Source: Candidatus Cloacimonadota bacterium
GTDB lineage: Bacteria; Cloacimonadota; Cloacimonadia; Cloacimonadales; TCS61
Length of the DNA stretch: 16,404 nucleotides
Reading direction: 5' to 3'
NCBI GenBank assembly: GCA_018654125.1
Contig: JABIME010000148.1
Span: 1-16,404, forward strand
Under the pieces are notes generated by a model that worked only from the letters and a program-made list of their open reading frames with translations, did no database searches and was not told the DNA's origin. The first letter of the stretch is position 1, and every line of letters begins with the position of its first letter. This document shows positions 8,222-15,877 of this stretch, piece after piece. Position numbers and translations under genes: made by a program.

Positions 8222-8533
8222 ATGAATCAGCCAAAAAAACAAAAGCTTAACATTAAACTTGATGAACAAGTTGGAGAGGGAATATATTCAAATTTCTGTA
8301 TGATAACAAATTCACCATCTGAATTTATATTAGATTTTGGAAGGATTGTACCGGGATTACCAAGTGCAAAGATATACAGTAGAATAATGACAACTCCTCA
8401 ACATGCGAAACAATTCCTAAAAACCCTTCAACAGAACATCGAGAACTTTGAAGAAAAACATGGAGAGATCAACCTGCCGGGACAACATGAAGAGAAAGAT
8501 ATTGGTTTTAAGAATCAACCACAAAACTCTTGA
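8222..8533 (+). CDS. DUF3467 family protein
   Basis: This 103-residue cytosolic protein matches the DUF3467 pattern: YSNFCMITNSPSEFILDFGR, then PGLPSAKIYSRI, then TTPQHAKQFLKTLQQNIENFE. Members are small proteins of unknown function, widespread in bacteria and archaea. The C-terminal tail after about residue 85 is polar, rich in Glu, Gln and Asn, and probably disordered. AAAGGAGA just before the start is a strong ribosome-binding site. There is no signal peptide or membrane segment. It lies between coaD (34 bases upstream) and secD (77 bases downstream); no functional link to either can be read from the sequence. Confidence 0.88.
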   Translation: MNQPKKQKLNIKLDEQVGEGIYSNFCMITNSPSEFILDFGRIVPGLPSAKIYSRIMTTPQHAKQFLKTLQQNIENFEEKHGEINLPGQHEEKDIGFKNQPQNS

Positions 8534-8610
8534 CGGATGTTCCATAAAATAAGTTTTTGATTCGTCTGAAATTATTTGATAGATAATAGATTAATTAAGG
8601 AGACATAATA

Positions 8611-10218
8611 ATGAGGAACAGAAAAATTCGTGGTTTGATCATCCTTGCAGTTTTGCTGGTTACAGCTTACTATTTCCTGCCGATGGTCGTTCCAAACCTA
8701 CCTTCATTCTGGACTACTAAGCGATTAAAACTTGGTTTAGACCTTCAGGGTGGATCTCAGATTCAATTAGAAGTTGATTTTACTAATTCTGAACTTTCTG
8801 AAAAAGAGAGAGAAGATGCAATTAAAACTGCTTACGAGATCATTCGTAACAGAATTGACCAGTTCGGTGTTGCTGAACCGTTAATTCAGAGGATTGCAAA
8901 TACAAATAGAATAATCATTCAATTACCAGGATTAAAAGATCCTAGTAGAGCTAAAAACCTTATTGGTAAAACTGCTATGCTTGAATTCAAATTTGTAGCT
9001 TCTTCTGAGCAGATGCAGGAAACATATGAGGCAATGGATAAATTCCTTCAGGAAAATATTGAGAAATATGAATTCCTAGCAGAATTTACAGATGTTGAAG
9101 AAGATGAAGAAGTTGTTGATGTTTTAGGTTCTGAAGACGAAGACGAAGATGAATCTTATGACAATGCAATGATCTTTACAGATCTTACAACTTCCGAAGA
9201 AGGAATACCATTACAAATTGAGTATGAGCATATTGCTAAACTTAAAAATTTACTTGAAGATTCAGAATTTGTAAAAAATATTCCTACCGGTCTTCAGATC
9301 GCTTTAGGAAAAGAAAACAAAGATGATCCTTATTCAGCTAGAAATCTTTATATTCTACATAAAAATGCTGAGATCACCGGAAAATCACTTGAAAGTGCTA
9401 TCACAAAGATTGGCCAAGGTTATACAGCTAAAGATAAGGGGCCATACATCATGCTTGAATTCAAAAAGAGTGGTGCAAAGAAATTTAAAAATATTACAGG
9501 ACAGAATATTGGCGAAAGACTTGCAATTATACTCGATAATGTTGTGTTCATAGCTCCAACTATAGAAAGTAGAATTCCAGATGGACAAGCAAGAATTACA
9601 GGTAACTTCACAATTGAAGAGTGTCATGATCTGGTTATTGTACTTAATGCTGGTAGCCTTCCGGCTCCTGTAAATATAATCGAAGAAAGAACTGTGGGAC
9701 CAACTCTTGGTTCAGATAGTATTAAAGCAGGTATATTAGCAGCAATTATTGGAATGATGGTAGTTGTTATATTTATGGTGATCTATTACGGTCTATCTGG
9801 GTTATTTGCAGATATCGCAGTTATTATTAATGTAGCATTTATAGTAGCAGTGATGACAATGTTAGAAGGAACACTCACAATGCCTGGTATTGCCGGTATG
9901 ATATTAACAATTGGTATGGCAGTGGATGCGAATGTTATTATTTTTGAAAGGATCAGAGAATATCTTGCAGCAGGAAAAACTGTACGTTCAGCTGTAGATA
10001 GTGGATTCAACAGAGCATTGGTTACAATTCTTGATGCTAACATCACAACACTAATTACAGCCCTTGTACTTTATCAGTTTGGAACTGGACCGATCAAAGG
10101 TTTTGCTGTAACACTTTCTATTGGTATCGTTGGTTCGATGTTTGCTTCTATAGTTTTGGTTAAAGCAATATTTGATGGCTTAGTAACAAATAGTGCTAAA
10201 GATAAATTGAGTATTTAG
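8611..10218 (+). CDS. secD: Protein translocase subunit SecD
   Basis: SecD (535 residues) partners SecF in the inner membrane. It uses the proton-motive force to help pull exported proteins out of the SecYEG channel on the periplasmic side. A first membrane helix spans about residues 8-28 and is followed by LGLDLQGG at 41-48. A large periplasmic P1 region comes next, then NAGSLPAPV near 346-354. A five-helix RND-type bundle covers about 371-525 and contains GMAVDANVIIFERIRE at 435-450, with D439 as the conserved intramembrane Asp. An unusual acidic stretch (about 161-185, with runs such as SEDEDEDES) interrupts P1. AAGGAGA precedes the ATG. The 77-base leader contains TTGATT (8557) and GATAAT (8582), but the 19-base spacing makes a promoter doubtful. 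Confidence 0.97.
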   Translation: MRNRKIRGLIILAVLLVTAYYFLPMVVPNLPSFWTTKRLKLGLDLQGGSQIQLEVDFTNSELSEKEREDAIKTAYEIIRNRIDQFGVAEPLIQRIANTNRIIIQLPGLKDPSRAKNLIGKTAMLEFKFVASSEQMQETYEAMDKFLQENIEKYEFLAEFTDVEEDEEVVDVLGSEDEDEDESYDNAMIFTDLTTSEEGIPLQIEYEHIAKLKNLLEDSEFVKNIPTGLQIALGKENKDDPYSARNLYILHKNAEITGKSLESAITKIGQGYTAKDKGPYIMLEFKKSGAKKFKNITGQNIGERLAIILDNVVFIAPTIESRIPDGQARITGNFTIEECHDLVIVLNAGSLPAPVNIIEERTVGPTLGSDSIKAGILAAIIGMMVVVIFMVIYYGLSGLFADIAVIINVAFIVAVMTMLEGTLTMPGIAGMILTIGMAVDANVIIFERIREYLAAGKTVRSAVDSGFNRALVTILDANITTLITALVLYQFGTGPIKGFAVTLSIGIVGSMFASIVLVKAIFDGLVTNSAKDKLSI

Positions 10219-10226
10219 GGGGAACG

Positions 10227-11183
10227 ATGAAATTTTTTGGAAAAACAAAAATTGACTTCATAGGGAAAAGAAGGATTGCATTTGCAATTTCCTTAGTTAT
10301 CATTCTTGCAGGGATCGTTTCGCTTGTTATAAATAAGGGTCCAAAATACAGCATCGATTTTACCGGTGGCGTAGCAATGGAACTTGATCTTACACCAGTT
10401 AAAGACGGTGCAGAAATAGTTAAAGTTCAAGAGATCCGTGATGCTCTTACAAATGCGGGTATCGAAGATGCTGAAATTCAAGAGATAAAAGGAAGTGACG
10501 GGAAACAGCTTATTCTTATAAAAACTCAAGCTGTGGGTGATATGAAAGATAAAACAAGTACAAAGGTAATTGATGTTATTAAACAAAAATTTCCTAACAA
10601 TGTTGATCTTGACACACTCATTCGTCTTCAAGAAGAAGTGGGTCCCAAAATTGGTGATGAATTGAAAGGTAAAGCGATTCTAGCAATATTCTGGGCACTT
10701 CTTGGAATTATCCTCTACATCTGGTGGAGATTCGAATTAACATTCGGTCTGGCAGCTGTAGCTGCACTTTTCCATGATATTCTAATTACAGTTGGTATCT
10801 TCTCATTATTAGGAAAAGAGATCAGCCTTTCTATTGTTGCAGCATTGCTTACGATTGTGGGTTATTCTCTTAATGATACAATTGTTGTTTTCGATAGAAT
10901 TCGTGAAGATCTAAAATTGTATAGAAAAGAATCATATGGTAGTGTGATAAATCATAGTATTAACGAAACACTTAGTAGAACAATTATAACTTCACTCACA
11001 ACATTTGTGGTTGTTCTAAGTCTTTATATCTTTGGTGGAACAGTTATTCATGATTTTGCATTTGCAATATTGGTTGGTGTAGTTGTTGGTACATATTCTT
11101 CAATATTTGTTGCAAGTCCACTCATGGTTGAACACTTCAACAAAAAAGAGAAGAAAATGGGAACTCGTAACAAAAAGAAATAA
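10227..11183 (+). CDS. secF: Protein translocase subunit SecF
   Basis: SecF (318 residues) forms the SecDF complex that drives late steps of Sec-dependent export using the ion gradient. The first membrane helix is at about 16-36, followed by the SIDFTGG motif at 42-48. A short periplasmic domain comes next, then VGPKIGDEL near 138 and a bundle of helices containing GYSLNDTIVVFDRIRE at 212-227, the SecF signature with conserved Asp. The basic C-terminal tail (KKEKKMGTRNKKK) should be cytosolic. The start follows the secD stop by 8 bases with a GGGGG ribosome-binding site. Having secD and secF as separate genes, rather than one fused SecDF as in Bacteroidota, helps place the organism. An intrinsic terminator follows the stop codon. 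Confidence 0.97.
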   Translation: MKFFGKTKIDFIGKRRIAFAISLVIILAGIVSLVINKGPKYSIDFTGGVAMELDLTPVKDGAEIVKVQEIRDALTNAGIEDAEIQEIKGSDGKQLILIKTQAVGDMKDKTSTKVIDVIKQKFPNNVDLDTLIRLQEEVGPKIGDELKGKAILAIFWALLGIILYIWWRFELTFGLAAVAALFHDILITVGIFSLLGKEISLSIVAALLTIVGYSLNDTIVVFDRIREDLKLYRKESYGSVINHSINETLSRTIITSLTTFVVVLSLYIFGGTVIHDFAFAILVGVVVGTYSSIFVASPLMVEHFNKKEKKMGTRNKKK

Positions 11184-11206
11184 TCTAATAGTTAGATAAA
11201 TATAGT

Positions 11207-11240
11207 ATGCCCTTCAGCAATTTCTGAGGGGCATTTTTTT
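11207..11240 (+). terminator. Intrinsic terminator of the secDF transcription unit
   Basis: ATGCCCTTCAG (11207-11217) pairs with CTGAGGGGCAT (11224-11234) in an 11-bp stem with one G-T wobble and a 6-base loop. A run of seven T follows (11234-11240). It begins 24 bases after the secF stop and should end transcription of the plus-strand block. Confidence 0.92.
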
Positions 11241-11247
11241 GTACATC

Positions 11248-11292
11248 CTTCCGAAGGTTATGTGACTCTCAATAATTTTTAACCTTCGGAAG
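11248..11292. repeat. 13-bp perfect inverted repeat whose arms are themselves palindromic
   Basis: CTTCCGAAGGTTA (11248-11260) and TAACCTTCGGAAG (11280-11292) are perfectly complementary with a 19-base loop. Each arm also contains a near-palindrome (CTTCCGAAG / CTTCGGAAG). The arms are much richer in GC than their surroundings. No long T-run follows on either strand, so this is not a standard terminator. It resembles a small dispersed intergenic repeat. Confidence 0.7.
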
Positions 11293-11320
11293 ATTACCAA
11301 TAATAGAAGTATCGATCACG

Positions 11321-11375
11321 TTCATTCCCGTGAAAACGGGAATCTAAAGTCTTTAGTTAGATTGAGGATGACAAG
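11321..11375. repeat. Possible remnant of a palindromic mobile repeat (MITE/REP-like)
   Basis: ATTCCCGT (11324-11331) and ACGGGAAT (11336-11343) form an 8-bp stem closed by a GAAA tetraloop. Immediately after, AATCTAA (11341-11347) pairs with TTAGATT (11357-11363), and the segment ends in GGATGACAAG. The CATTCCCG...CGGGAATC...GATT...ATGACAAG layout resembles common bacterial palindromic repeats in which a second CCCG..CGGG hairpin normally precedes ATGACAAG; here that second hairpin is missing. The mobile origin is inference. Confidence 0.45.
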
Positions 11376-11484
11376 ACCGATAAATAATGCTGAAGTTTTC
11401 AAAATCTGAGGCTCAACTCTCCGAATTGACCATAAAAATGATTCTTGGACAATAAAGGGTAATCGTTCCTACAAAAAAAGTAAT

Positions 11485-11515
11485 AAAAAAAACGGTGAGA
11501 AACTTCTCACCGTTT
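11485..11515 (-). terminator. Intrinsic terminator of the ompH-lpx operon
   Basis: AAACGGTGAGAA (11490-11501) and TTCTCACCGTTT (11504-11515) form a stem of 11-12 bp. On the minus strand the stem is followed by eight T (11492 down to 11485), the expected tail for transcription coming from lpxA, whose stop is at 11540. On the plus strand only a short T-run follows, so any bidirectional action would be weaker. Confidence 0.9.
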
Positions 11516-11539
11516 AATATATTATTTATTCTTTAGAAT

Positions 11540-12313
11540 CTATTTAATGATCCCTCTATCAGAATCCTTTACAAAATCGAGGAATACTTCTTGTTCCTTA
11601 GTAAGATTAGGAATTGCTAAAGCTTGTTCCATTGCCTGGCTTGTATTCAAACCGGATTTATAAAATAATTTATAAACGTCTTTTATGGATTTTATTGCCT
11701 CATTAGAGAAGCCACGTCTTTGCAATCCAACACTGTTTAGGCCCATAACCTTATACGGAAATCCTTCGCCGCGAGTAAAGGGAGGAATATCCTTCTTAAT
11801 GCCAGACTTCCCACCAATAAACGCAAAGGTACCAATTTTTACAAATTGATGTATAGCTACCATCCCTCCGATTATTACATTATCATAAATTTGAATATGA
11901 CCAGCCAGATTAACAGCATTTGCCATAATGAGATTGCTGCCAAGAATACAGTTATGAGCGACATGAGAATATGCCATTAAAAGACAATTATCTCCAATTT
12001 GAGTTGGTTCATCCATTGTTGCAGATCTGTTAACAGTACAGAATTCGCGGAATGTATTGTTATTGCCAATTATTAATTGAGTTGGTTCACCATTATACTT
12101 TAAATCCTGACAGTCAGTTCCAATTACAGCAGAATGAAAGAATTTATTTCCATTACCGATTGTGGTAGGACCATCAATAATAACATTAGAAACAAGTTCA
12201 TTATTATCTCCCATTTTCACATCATCATGAACAATACAAAATGGACCGATAATACAATTTTCACCAATTTGTGCTTTTGGGTCTACTATTGCAGTTGGGT
12301 GAATTTTAGTCAT
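11540..12313 (-). CDS. lpxA: Acyl-ACP--UDP-N-acetylglucosamine O-acyltransferase
   Basis: LpxA (257 residues, usual length 255-265) performs the first step of lipid A synthesis, moving a 3-hydroxyacyl chain from ACP to UDP-GlcNAc in the cytosol. The left-handed beta-helix hexapeptide repeats run from HPTAIVDP at the N-terminus to about residue 190. The catalytic His is H120 in SHVAHNC (E. coli H125), with H117, H139 (AGH) and H155 (IHQF) matching other active-site histidines. G168 aligns by eye with E. coli G173, the acyl-chain ruler residue, which suggests a long (about C14) hydroxyacyl chain. A helical C-terminal domain follows (GLQRRGFS). A GGAGAG ribosome-binding site precedes the start, 46 bases after lpxC-fabZ. 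It is the last gene of the operon. Confidence 0.97.
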   Translation of the reverse strand: MTKIHPTAIVDPKAQIGENCIIGPFCIVHDDVKMGDNNELVSNVIIDGPTTIGNGNKFFHSAVIGTDCQDLKYNGEPTQLIIGNNNTFREFCTVNRSATMDEPTQIGDNCLLMAYSHVAHNCILGSNLIMANAVNLAGHIQIYDNVIIGGMVAIHQFVKIGTFAFIGGKSGIKKDIPPFTRGEGFPYKVMGLNSVGLQRRGFSNEAIKSIKDVYKLFYKSGLNTSQAMEQALAIPNLTKEQEVFLDFVKDSDRGIIK

Positions 12314-12359
12314 ATATCTCTCTCCACTCTAAACCTTAAACTTAAATCTCAATCTTATC

Positions 12360-13751
12360 TTACTTCTTCATAACCTTTGCTAGGAAGTCACCTTCACAAA
12401 CTTTTGTGCTTCCAACATAAGTATCACCGTGCATTTTGGCTAGACCGCGTTTCATAGAAATTACCTTAAGTTCAAATCGTAATGTATCACCAGGGCTAAC
12501 CGGCTTACGGAATTTTACATTATTTATTGAAGCAAAATATGCAACATATTGCTCGGGATCATCAAGTGCATTAAGTAGCATGATACCACCAGTTTGAGCC
12601 ATAGCTTCTACAATTAGAACTCCCGGCATAACCGGATGTCCAGGAAAGTGTCCATTGAAAAATGGTTCATTAATTGTAACATTCTTTAAGCCAACAATAC
12701 GTTCACCAGCTTCAAATTCAATTATTTTATCAATCAACAAGAAGGGATATCTGTGCGGAAGTATTTTCTGAATTGCATTAATATCAAATACAACTTCTTC
12801 CGACTTTTTCTTTTGGTAGATCTTCTGCAATTCTTGTTTTTTATGTAGCTTACGAAGCTTCTTAACTAATTCTACATTTGTTTTATGACCAGATCTCGCA
12901 GCTAAAAAATGCCCTTTTATTGGAACACCAAGAAGTGCAATATCACCAATAAGATCAACAACCTTATGACGAACAAATTCATTGTAATAACGCAAAGGTG
13001 TATGATTTAATAATCCATCTGAACCTACATTTATTTCTTCATGATAATTGAACATATCTCTCAAACGCTGGATTTCTTCTTTTGGTGTATCCGGGTTAGC
13101 AACAACTAAAGCATTTTCTAAAGAGCCACCTTTAATTAAACCAGCTTCTTTTAACATAATAATTTCGTGTAGGAAACAAAACGTTCTGGCAGATGCAAAA
13201 TCTTCTTCAAAGTCATCGAGTGTTTGCATTGTTGTATACTGAGTACCCAAAGCTTTCTGCTGGTAGTCAACCATAAAAGTAACCTTAAGATCATCAGAAG
13301 GAACAATAACAATATCTACATTATCGGCAGGAGCAGAAAAAGATAGAGGCTTTTCAATCTCTAAATATTCACGTTCAACATCCTGTTCCATAATTCCAAT
13401 TTTCTTTAACAATTCCATATAAATTATTGCACTTCCATCTGCTACAGGTACTTCAGGCCCATCCACTTCGATACGAATGTTATCAATATTTAGTCCCTTA
13501 ATTGCAGCAAGCACATGCTCTATAGTTGCAACAGTTGCTTTTCCAACTCCAATTGTTGTACCTCTAGAAATATCAATAACATGATCAATATCTGCTGGGA
13601 TTTCTGGGTTGCCTTCCATATCGGTTCGAATGAAGATAATTCCATCATCTTTATCGGCAGGTTTAAATGTTAATGTAGAAATATGACCGGAATGAAGTCC
13701 TATCCCATTATAACTGATCGTGCCTTTTATGGTTTTTTTAAATTCTTTCAT
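12360..13751 (-). CDS. lpxC/fabZ: Bifunctional UDP-3-O-acyl-GlcNAc deacetylase / 3-hydroxyacyl-ACP dehydratase (LpxC-FabZ fusion)
   Basis: This 463-residue protein joins two enzymes. Residues 1 to about 300 are LpxC, the zinc deacetylase that commits to lipid A synthesis. Zinc ligands H79, H262 and D266, general base E78 (TIEHVLAAI), K263 and H289 (RSGHKTN) are all present. A basic, Lys-rich linker (about 298-317) leads to FabZ (about 322-463), which dehydrates 3-hydroxyacyl-ACP in fatty acid synthesis. It carries [11 protein letters not shown], then catalytic H368 (NGHFPGHP) and E382 (VEAMAQ) 14 residues apart, as in stand-alone FabZ. Both active sites look intact. Such fusions are known from Bacteroidota and relatives. 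The start overlaps the lpxD stop by ATGA. Linking the two lets one operon balance the use of hydroxyacyl-ACP between phospholipid and lipid A, which is inference. Confidence 0.97.
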   Translation of the reverse strand: MKEFKKTIKGTISYNGIGLHSGHISTLTFKPADKDDGIIFIRTDMEGNPEIPADIDHVIDISRGTTIGVGKATVATIEHVLAAIKGLNIDNIRIEVDGPEVPVADGSAIIYMELLKKIGIMEQDVEREYLEIEKPLSFSAPADNVDIVIVPSDDLKVTFMVDYQQKALGTQYTTMQTLDDFEEDFASARTFCFLHEIIMLKEAGLIKGGSLENALVVANPDTPKEEIQRLRDMFNYHEEINVGSDGLLNHTPLRYYNEFVRHKVVDLIGDIALLGVPIKGHFLAARSGHKTNVELVKKLRKLHKKQELQKIYQKKKSEEVVFDINAIQKILPHRYPFLLIDKIIEFEAGERIVGLKNVTINEPFFNGHFPGHPVMPGVLIVEAMAQTGGIMLLNALDDPEQYVAYFASINNVKFRKPVSPGDTLRFELKVISMKRGLAKMHGDTYVGSTKVCEGDFLAKVMKK

Positions 13752-14791
13752 TTTTTATCCTTTGCTTTCAGACGTTTTCTATAATCTTTCACAACGTCAG
13801 GTAAATATTTTTCCGAAACCATTATCCTTTTTTGAAGTCTGGCTTCTATGGCAGGTGAACCGAATAATTTAGCACCCTTTGGAACATTATTGGTCACTCC
13901 AGATTGAGCTCCAATCATTGCTCCATCGTCAATTTTTAAATGACCAGCTACTCCAACCTGTCCTGCAATATATACGGTTTTACCAATAATTGTACTACCT
14001 GCAAGACCAGATTGTGCACACAACACAGAATTCTCATCGATTATACAATTATGACCAATCTGAACAAGATTATCAAGTTTGGTTCCTTTACCTATTATAG
14101 TAGAACCTAAAGTAGCTCTATCTACGGTTGAGTTTGCACCGATCTCAACATCATCTTCAATTATTACGTTCCCAACCTGGGGAACTTTGTTATGAATTCC
14201 ATTGTGAAATATGTAACCAAACCCATCGGCACCGATAACACATCCAGCATGAAGAATTATATTATTTTTCAATTCACAATCTTCATAAATTGTAGTATTT
14301 GGGTGAAAGTGGCAATCCTTTCCGATTAGCACATTATCCTTAATCGCACAATTACTCTCTATAATCGTGTTATCACCGATAACCACATTTTCTCCGATCA
14401 CACAATTTCCATTTATACTTATATTTTTACCAAGTGAAGCAGATTTAGCTATAATTGCAGAGGTATGAATATTTCTCTTCCTTTTGGGATCATTCAGCTT
14501 CAACCATGTTTTCACAAGCATCATAAAATGGATGTATGGGTTATCGATAAATAGAAGATTTGTGTTTGGTTTTAGGCTTTTATCAAAATCTTTTGGAACA
14601 AATATCAATCCCGCTTTTGTCTTTTTAAGTGTATTAATAAATTTAGGATTCTCAAAAAAACAAACAGAATGTTCGTTAGCTTCCTTAAGTTCAGCCACAT
14701 TATCAAGCTTAACTTTATTAGCAAACTCCGTAGTGCATTCTAGCTTAGAAGCTATTTTTTTGGGTGTTAGCGAGAAATTGAATTTCTTCAT
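13748..14791 (-). CDS. lpxD: UDP-3-O-(3-hydroxyacyl)glucosamine N-acyltransferase
   Basis: LpxD (347 residues) adds the second hydroxyacyl chain to the amino group exposed by LpxC, the third step of lipid A synthesis. An N-terminal uridine-binding domain (about 1-105, with SVCFFENPKF and GLIFVPKDF) precedes a long left-handed beta-helix from about 108 to 310. The beta-helix includes GADGFGY (187-193), VDRATLG (223-229) and LVQIGHN (242-248), where H247 corresponds to the catalytic His of E. coli LpxD. A basic C-terminal helix closes the protein. The ATG follows the ompH TAA with no gap, and no strong ribosome-binding site is seen, so reinitiation after ompH is likely. The stop overlaps the lpxC-fabZ start. 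Confidence 0.97.
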   Translation of the reverse strand: MKKFNFSLTPKKIASKLECTTEFANKVKLDNVAELKEANEHSVCFFENPKFINTLKKTKAGLIFVPKDFDKSLKPNTNLLFIDNPYIHFMMLVKTWLKLNDPKRKRNIHTSAIIAKSASLGKNISINGNCVIGENVVIGDNTIIESNCAIKDNVLIGKDCHFHPNTTIYEDCELKNNIILHAGCVIGADGFGYIFHNGIHNKVPQVGNVIIEDDVEIGANSTVDRATLGSTIIGKGTKLDNLVQIGHNCIIDENSVLCAQSGLAGSTIIGKTVYIAGQVGVAGHLKIDDGAMIGAQSGVTNNVPKGAKLFGSPAIEARLQKRIMVSEKYLPDVVKDYRKRLKAKDKK

Positions 14792-15313
14792 TTATTCAAC
14801 AGTTTTTTCCATCTCATTTAATATTAGGTCTGTGATGTCTAAACTTGGTTTTGCATAAAGTATGCTACCTGCAGAAGCATCAAAAACTATAGAATAGTTG
14901 TTTTCGATAGCAACTTTTTCAATGATAGTCTTCAATTTATTCAGGATAGGTGCTAAAAGTTCATTTTGTCTCTGAATAAATGCTCCAGTCTCACCGAAAA
15001 GTTCTTGAACTCTTGCCTGACGTGCTTCAGATAATGCCATGATCTTAGTTTCTGCTTCTTGTTTTCCAGTTTCAGTTAAGATCATTTTCTTACTTTCATA
15101 ATCAACATAAAGTTGTTCGATCTCAGCATCCATGTCAGCTATTTCTTGTTCCCATTTCTGACGTTCTCCCATCAAAATGGTCTGTGCTTCCTGAGTTTCC
15201 GGGCTAGTCATCATGATTTTTTCTGTGTCAATATAAGCGATCTTTTCTGATTCAGCAAAAACGAGTGTTGTTAACATCACCGTCAATACCATTGTTAATA
15301 CTATTTTTTTCAT
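14792..15313 (-). CDS. OmpH/Skp-family periplasmic chaperone
   Basis: From the ATG at 15311-15313 the protein has 173 residues: a signal peptide (MKKIVLTMVLTVMLTTLVFA, cleavage after A20) and a mature Skp/OmpH domain. The mature part starts EKIAYIDTEKIM, continues as a long Glu/Gln/Lys-rich coiled coil (about 45-125), and returns to a C-terminal strand (YSIVFDAS). Skp proteins are trimeric 'jellyfish' chaperones that hold unfolded outer-membrane proteins in the periplasm. An upstream in-frame ATG at 15364 would add 17 residues and bury the signal peptide; AAGGAGA at 15319-15325 points to 15313. The gene heads ompH-lpxD-lpxC/fabZ-lpxA, an order shared with many Gram-negatives. In many genomes bamA lies just upstream, but here molybdoenzyme genes do. 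Confidence 0.9.
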   Translation of the reverse strand: MKKIVLTMVLTVMLTTLVFAESEKIAYIDTEKIMMTSPETQEAQTILMGERQKWEQEIADMDAEIEQLYVDYESKKMILTETGKQEAETKIMALSEARQARVQELFGETGAFIQRQNELLAPILNKLKTIIEKVAIENNYSIVFDASAGSILYAKPSLDITDLILNEMEKTVE

Positions 15314-15318
15314 TTTTT

Positions 15319-15325
15319 TCTCCTT
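15319..15325 (-). promoter_or_regulatory. Ribosome-binding site that fixes the ompH start
   Basis: AAGGAGA on the minus strand lies a few bases upstream of the ATG at 15313, separated by a run of A. It decides for this start over the in-frame ATG at 15364. Confidence 0.75.
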
Positions 15326-15418
15326 ATTTATTATATTAAGATTATTGCCTTTTCTATGAATCATTCTTTAAAGTCAAATAAAAAAGTTCTAAATTACAAT
15401 TCATCAAAAGGTTTAGTG

Positions 15419-15877
15419 CTATTCAGCAGCTTTTATTACTGCATTTAAAATTGGAACATAACCGGTGCATCTGCAGAGATTTCCTTCCAATGCTTCCTTT
15501 ATCTGCTCTTCGGTTGGATGTGCAGTTTTATCGAGTAGTGCTTTTGCACTCATCAACATTCCCGGTGTACAAAAACCGCATTGTATCGCACCTTCTTCTA
15601 CAAAAGCGTTTTGCAGTTTGGAAAGTACATCGTCTTCTTCCAGGTTCTCAACAGTTTCTATAATTGCATCATTTGCCTGAGTTGCCAAAATTAAACATGA
15701 ATTCACAGCTTCACCATTCATAATGATTGTACATGCTCCGCATTCTCCAACTGCGCAACCTTCTTTAGTACCAGTAAGTTTTAACTCATCGCGTAAAACA
15801 TCTAATAAACGCAATGAATCATCAACTTGCAGATCATGATCTTTACCATTAACATTAATTTTTAAATTTATCATCAT
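15419..15877 (-). CDS. 2Fe-2S subunit of a xanthine dehydrogenase/CO dehydrogenase-family molybdenum hydroxylase
   Basis: This 152-residue protein has all eight cysteines for two [2Fe-2S] clusters. C41, C46, C49 and C61 (GCAVGECGACT and NSC) form the plant-ferredoxin-type cluster; C100, C103, C135 and C137 (CGFC and CRC) form the second cluster in the helical domain. The subunit passes electrons from the molybdenum cofactor subunit to the FAD subunit. It corresponds to XdhC/CoxS-type small subunits. The start overlaps the stop of the FAD subunit by one base (TAATG) and a GAGGA ribosome-binding site lies just before it. An ATG one codon downstream is an alternative start. The substrate (purine, nicotinate, aldehyde or other) cannot be decided without the large subunit, so no gene symbol is given. 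Confidence 0.95.
   Translation of the reverse strand: MMINLKINVNGKDHDLQVDDSLRLLDVLRDELKLTGTKEGCAVGECGACTIIMNGEAVNSCLILATQANDAIIETVENLEEDDVLSKLQNAFVEEGAIQCGFCTPGMLMSAKALLDKTAHPTEEQIKEALEGNLCRCTGYVPILNAVIKAAE

Larger units (their letters stand above)
11184..11539. other. Convergent intergenic region between secF and lpxA
   Basis: This 356-base stretch has no credible gene. From left to right it holds the secF terminator, the 13-bp inverted repeat, the MITE-like hairpin, about 110 bases without visible structure (11376-11484), and the lpxA terminator. GGAAGATTACC at 11288 and GGTAATCGTTCC at 11458 are imperfect inverted copies (one-base difference in length) that flank the middle part. Confidence 0.6.

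Noticed and set aside
8530..8587. Internal promoter before secD
   Set aside because: TTGACG at 8530 has no -10 at the right distance, and TTGATT/GATAAT are 19 bases apart; too weak to list as a feature.
9323..10046. Several alternative-frame and antisense open frames inside secD
   Set aside because: They overlap conserved SecD motifs fully and show no protein-family character.
11183..11197. Small inverted repeat ATCTAA/TTAGAT right after the secF stop
   Set aside because: It has a six-base A-T stem with no T-run, and the strong terminator follows immediately; probably chance.
15349..15377. TTGACT (minus strand) as a -35 box for ompH
   Set aside because: No acceptable -10 lies 16-18 bases downstream; TATAAT near 15330 is too close to the ribosome-binding site and lacks a -35.
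15386..15418. Terminator for the molybdenum hydroxylase operon
   Set aside because: Only a five-base CTAAA/TTTAG stem with a long loop precedes the T-run; not convincing.
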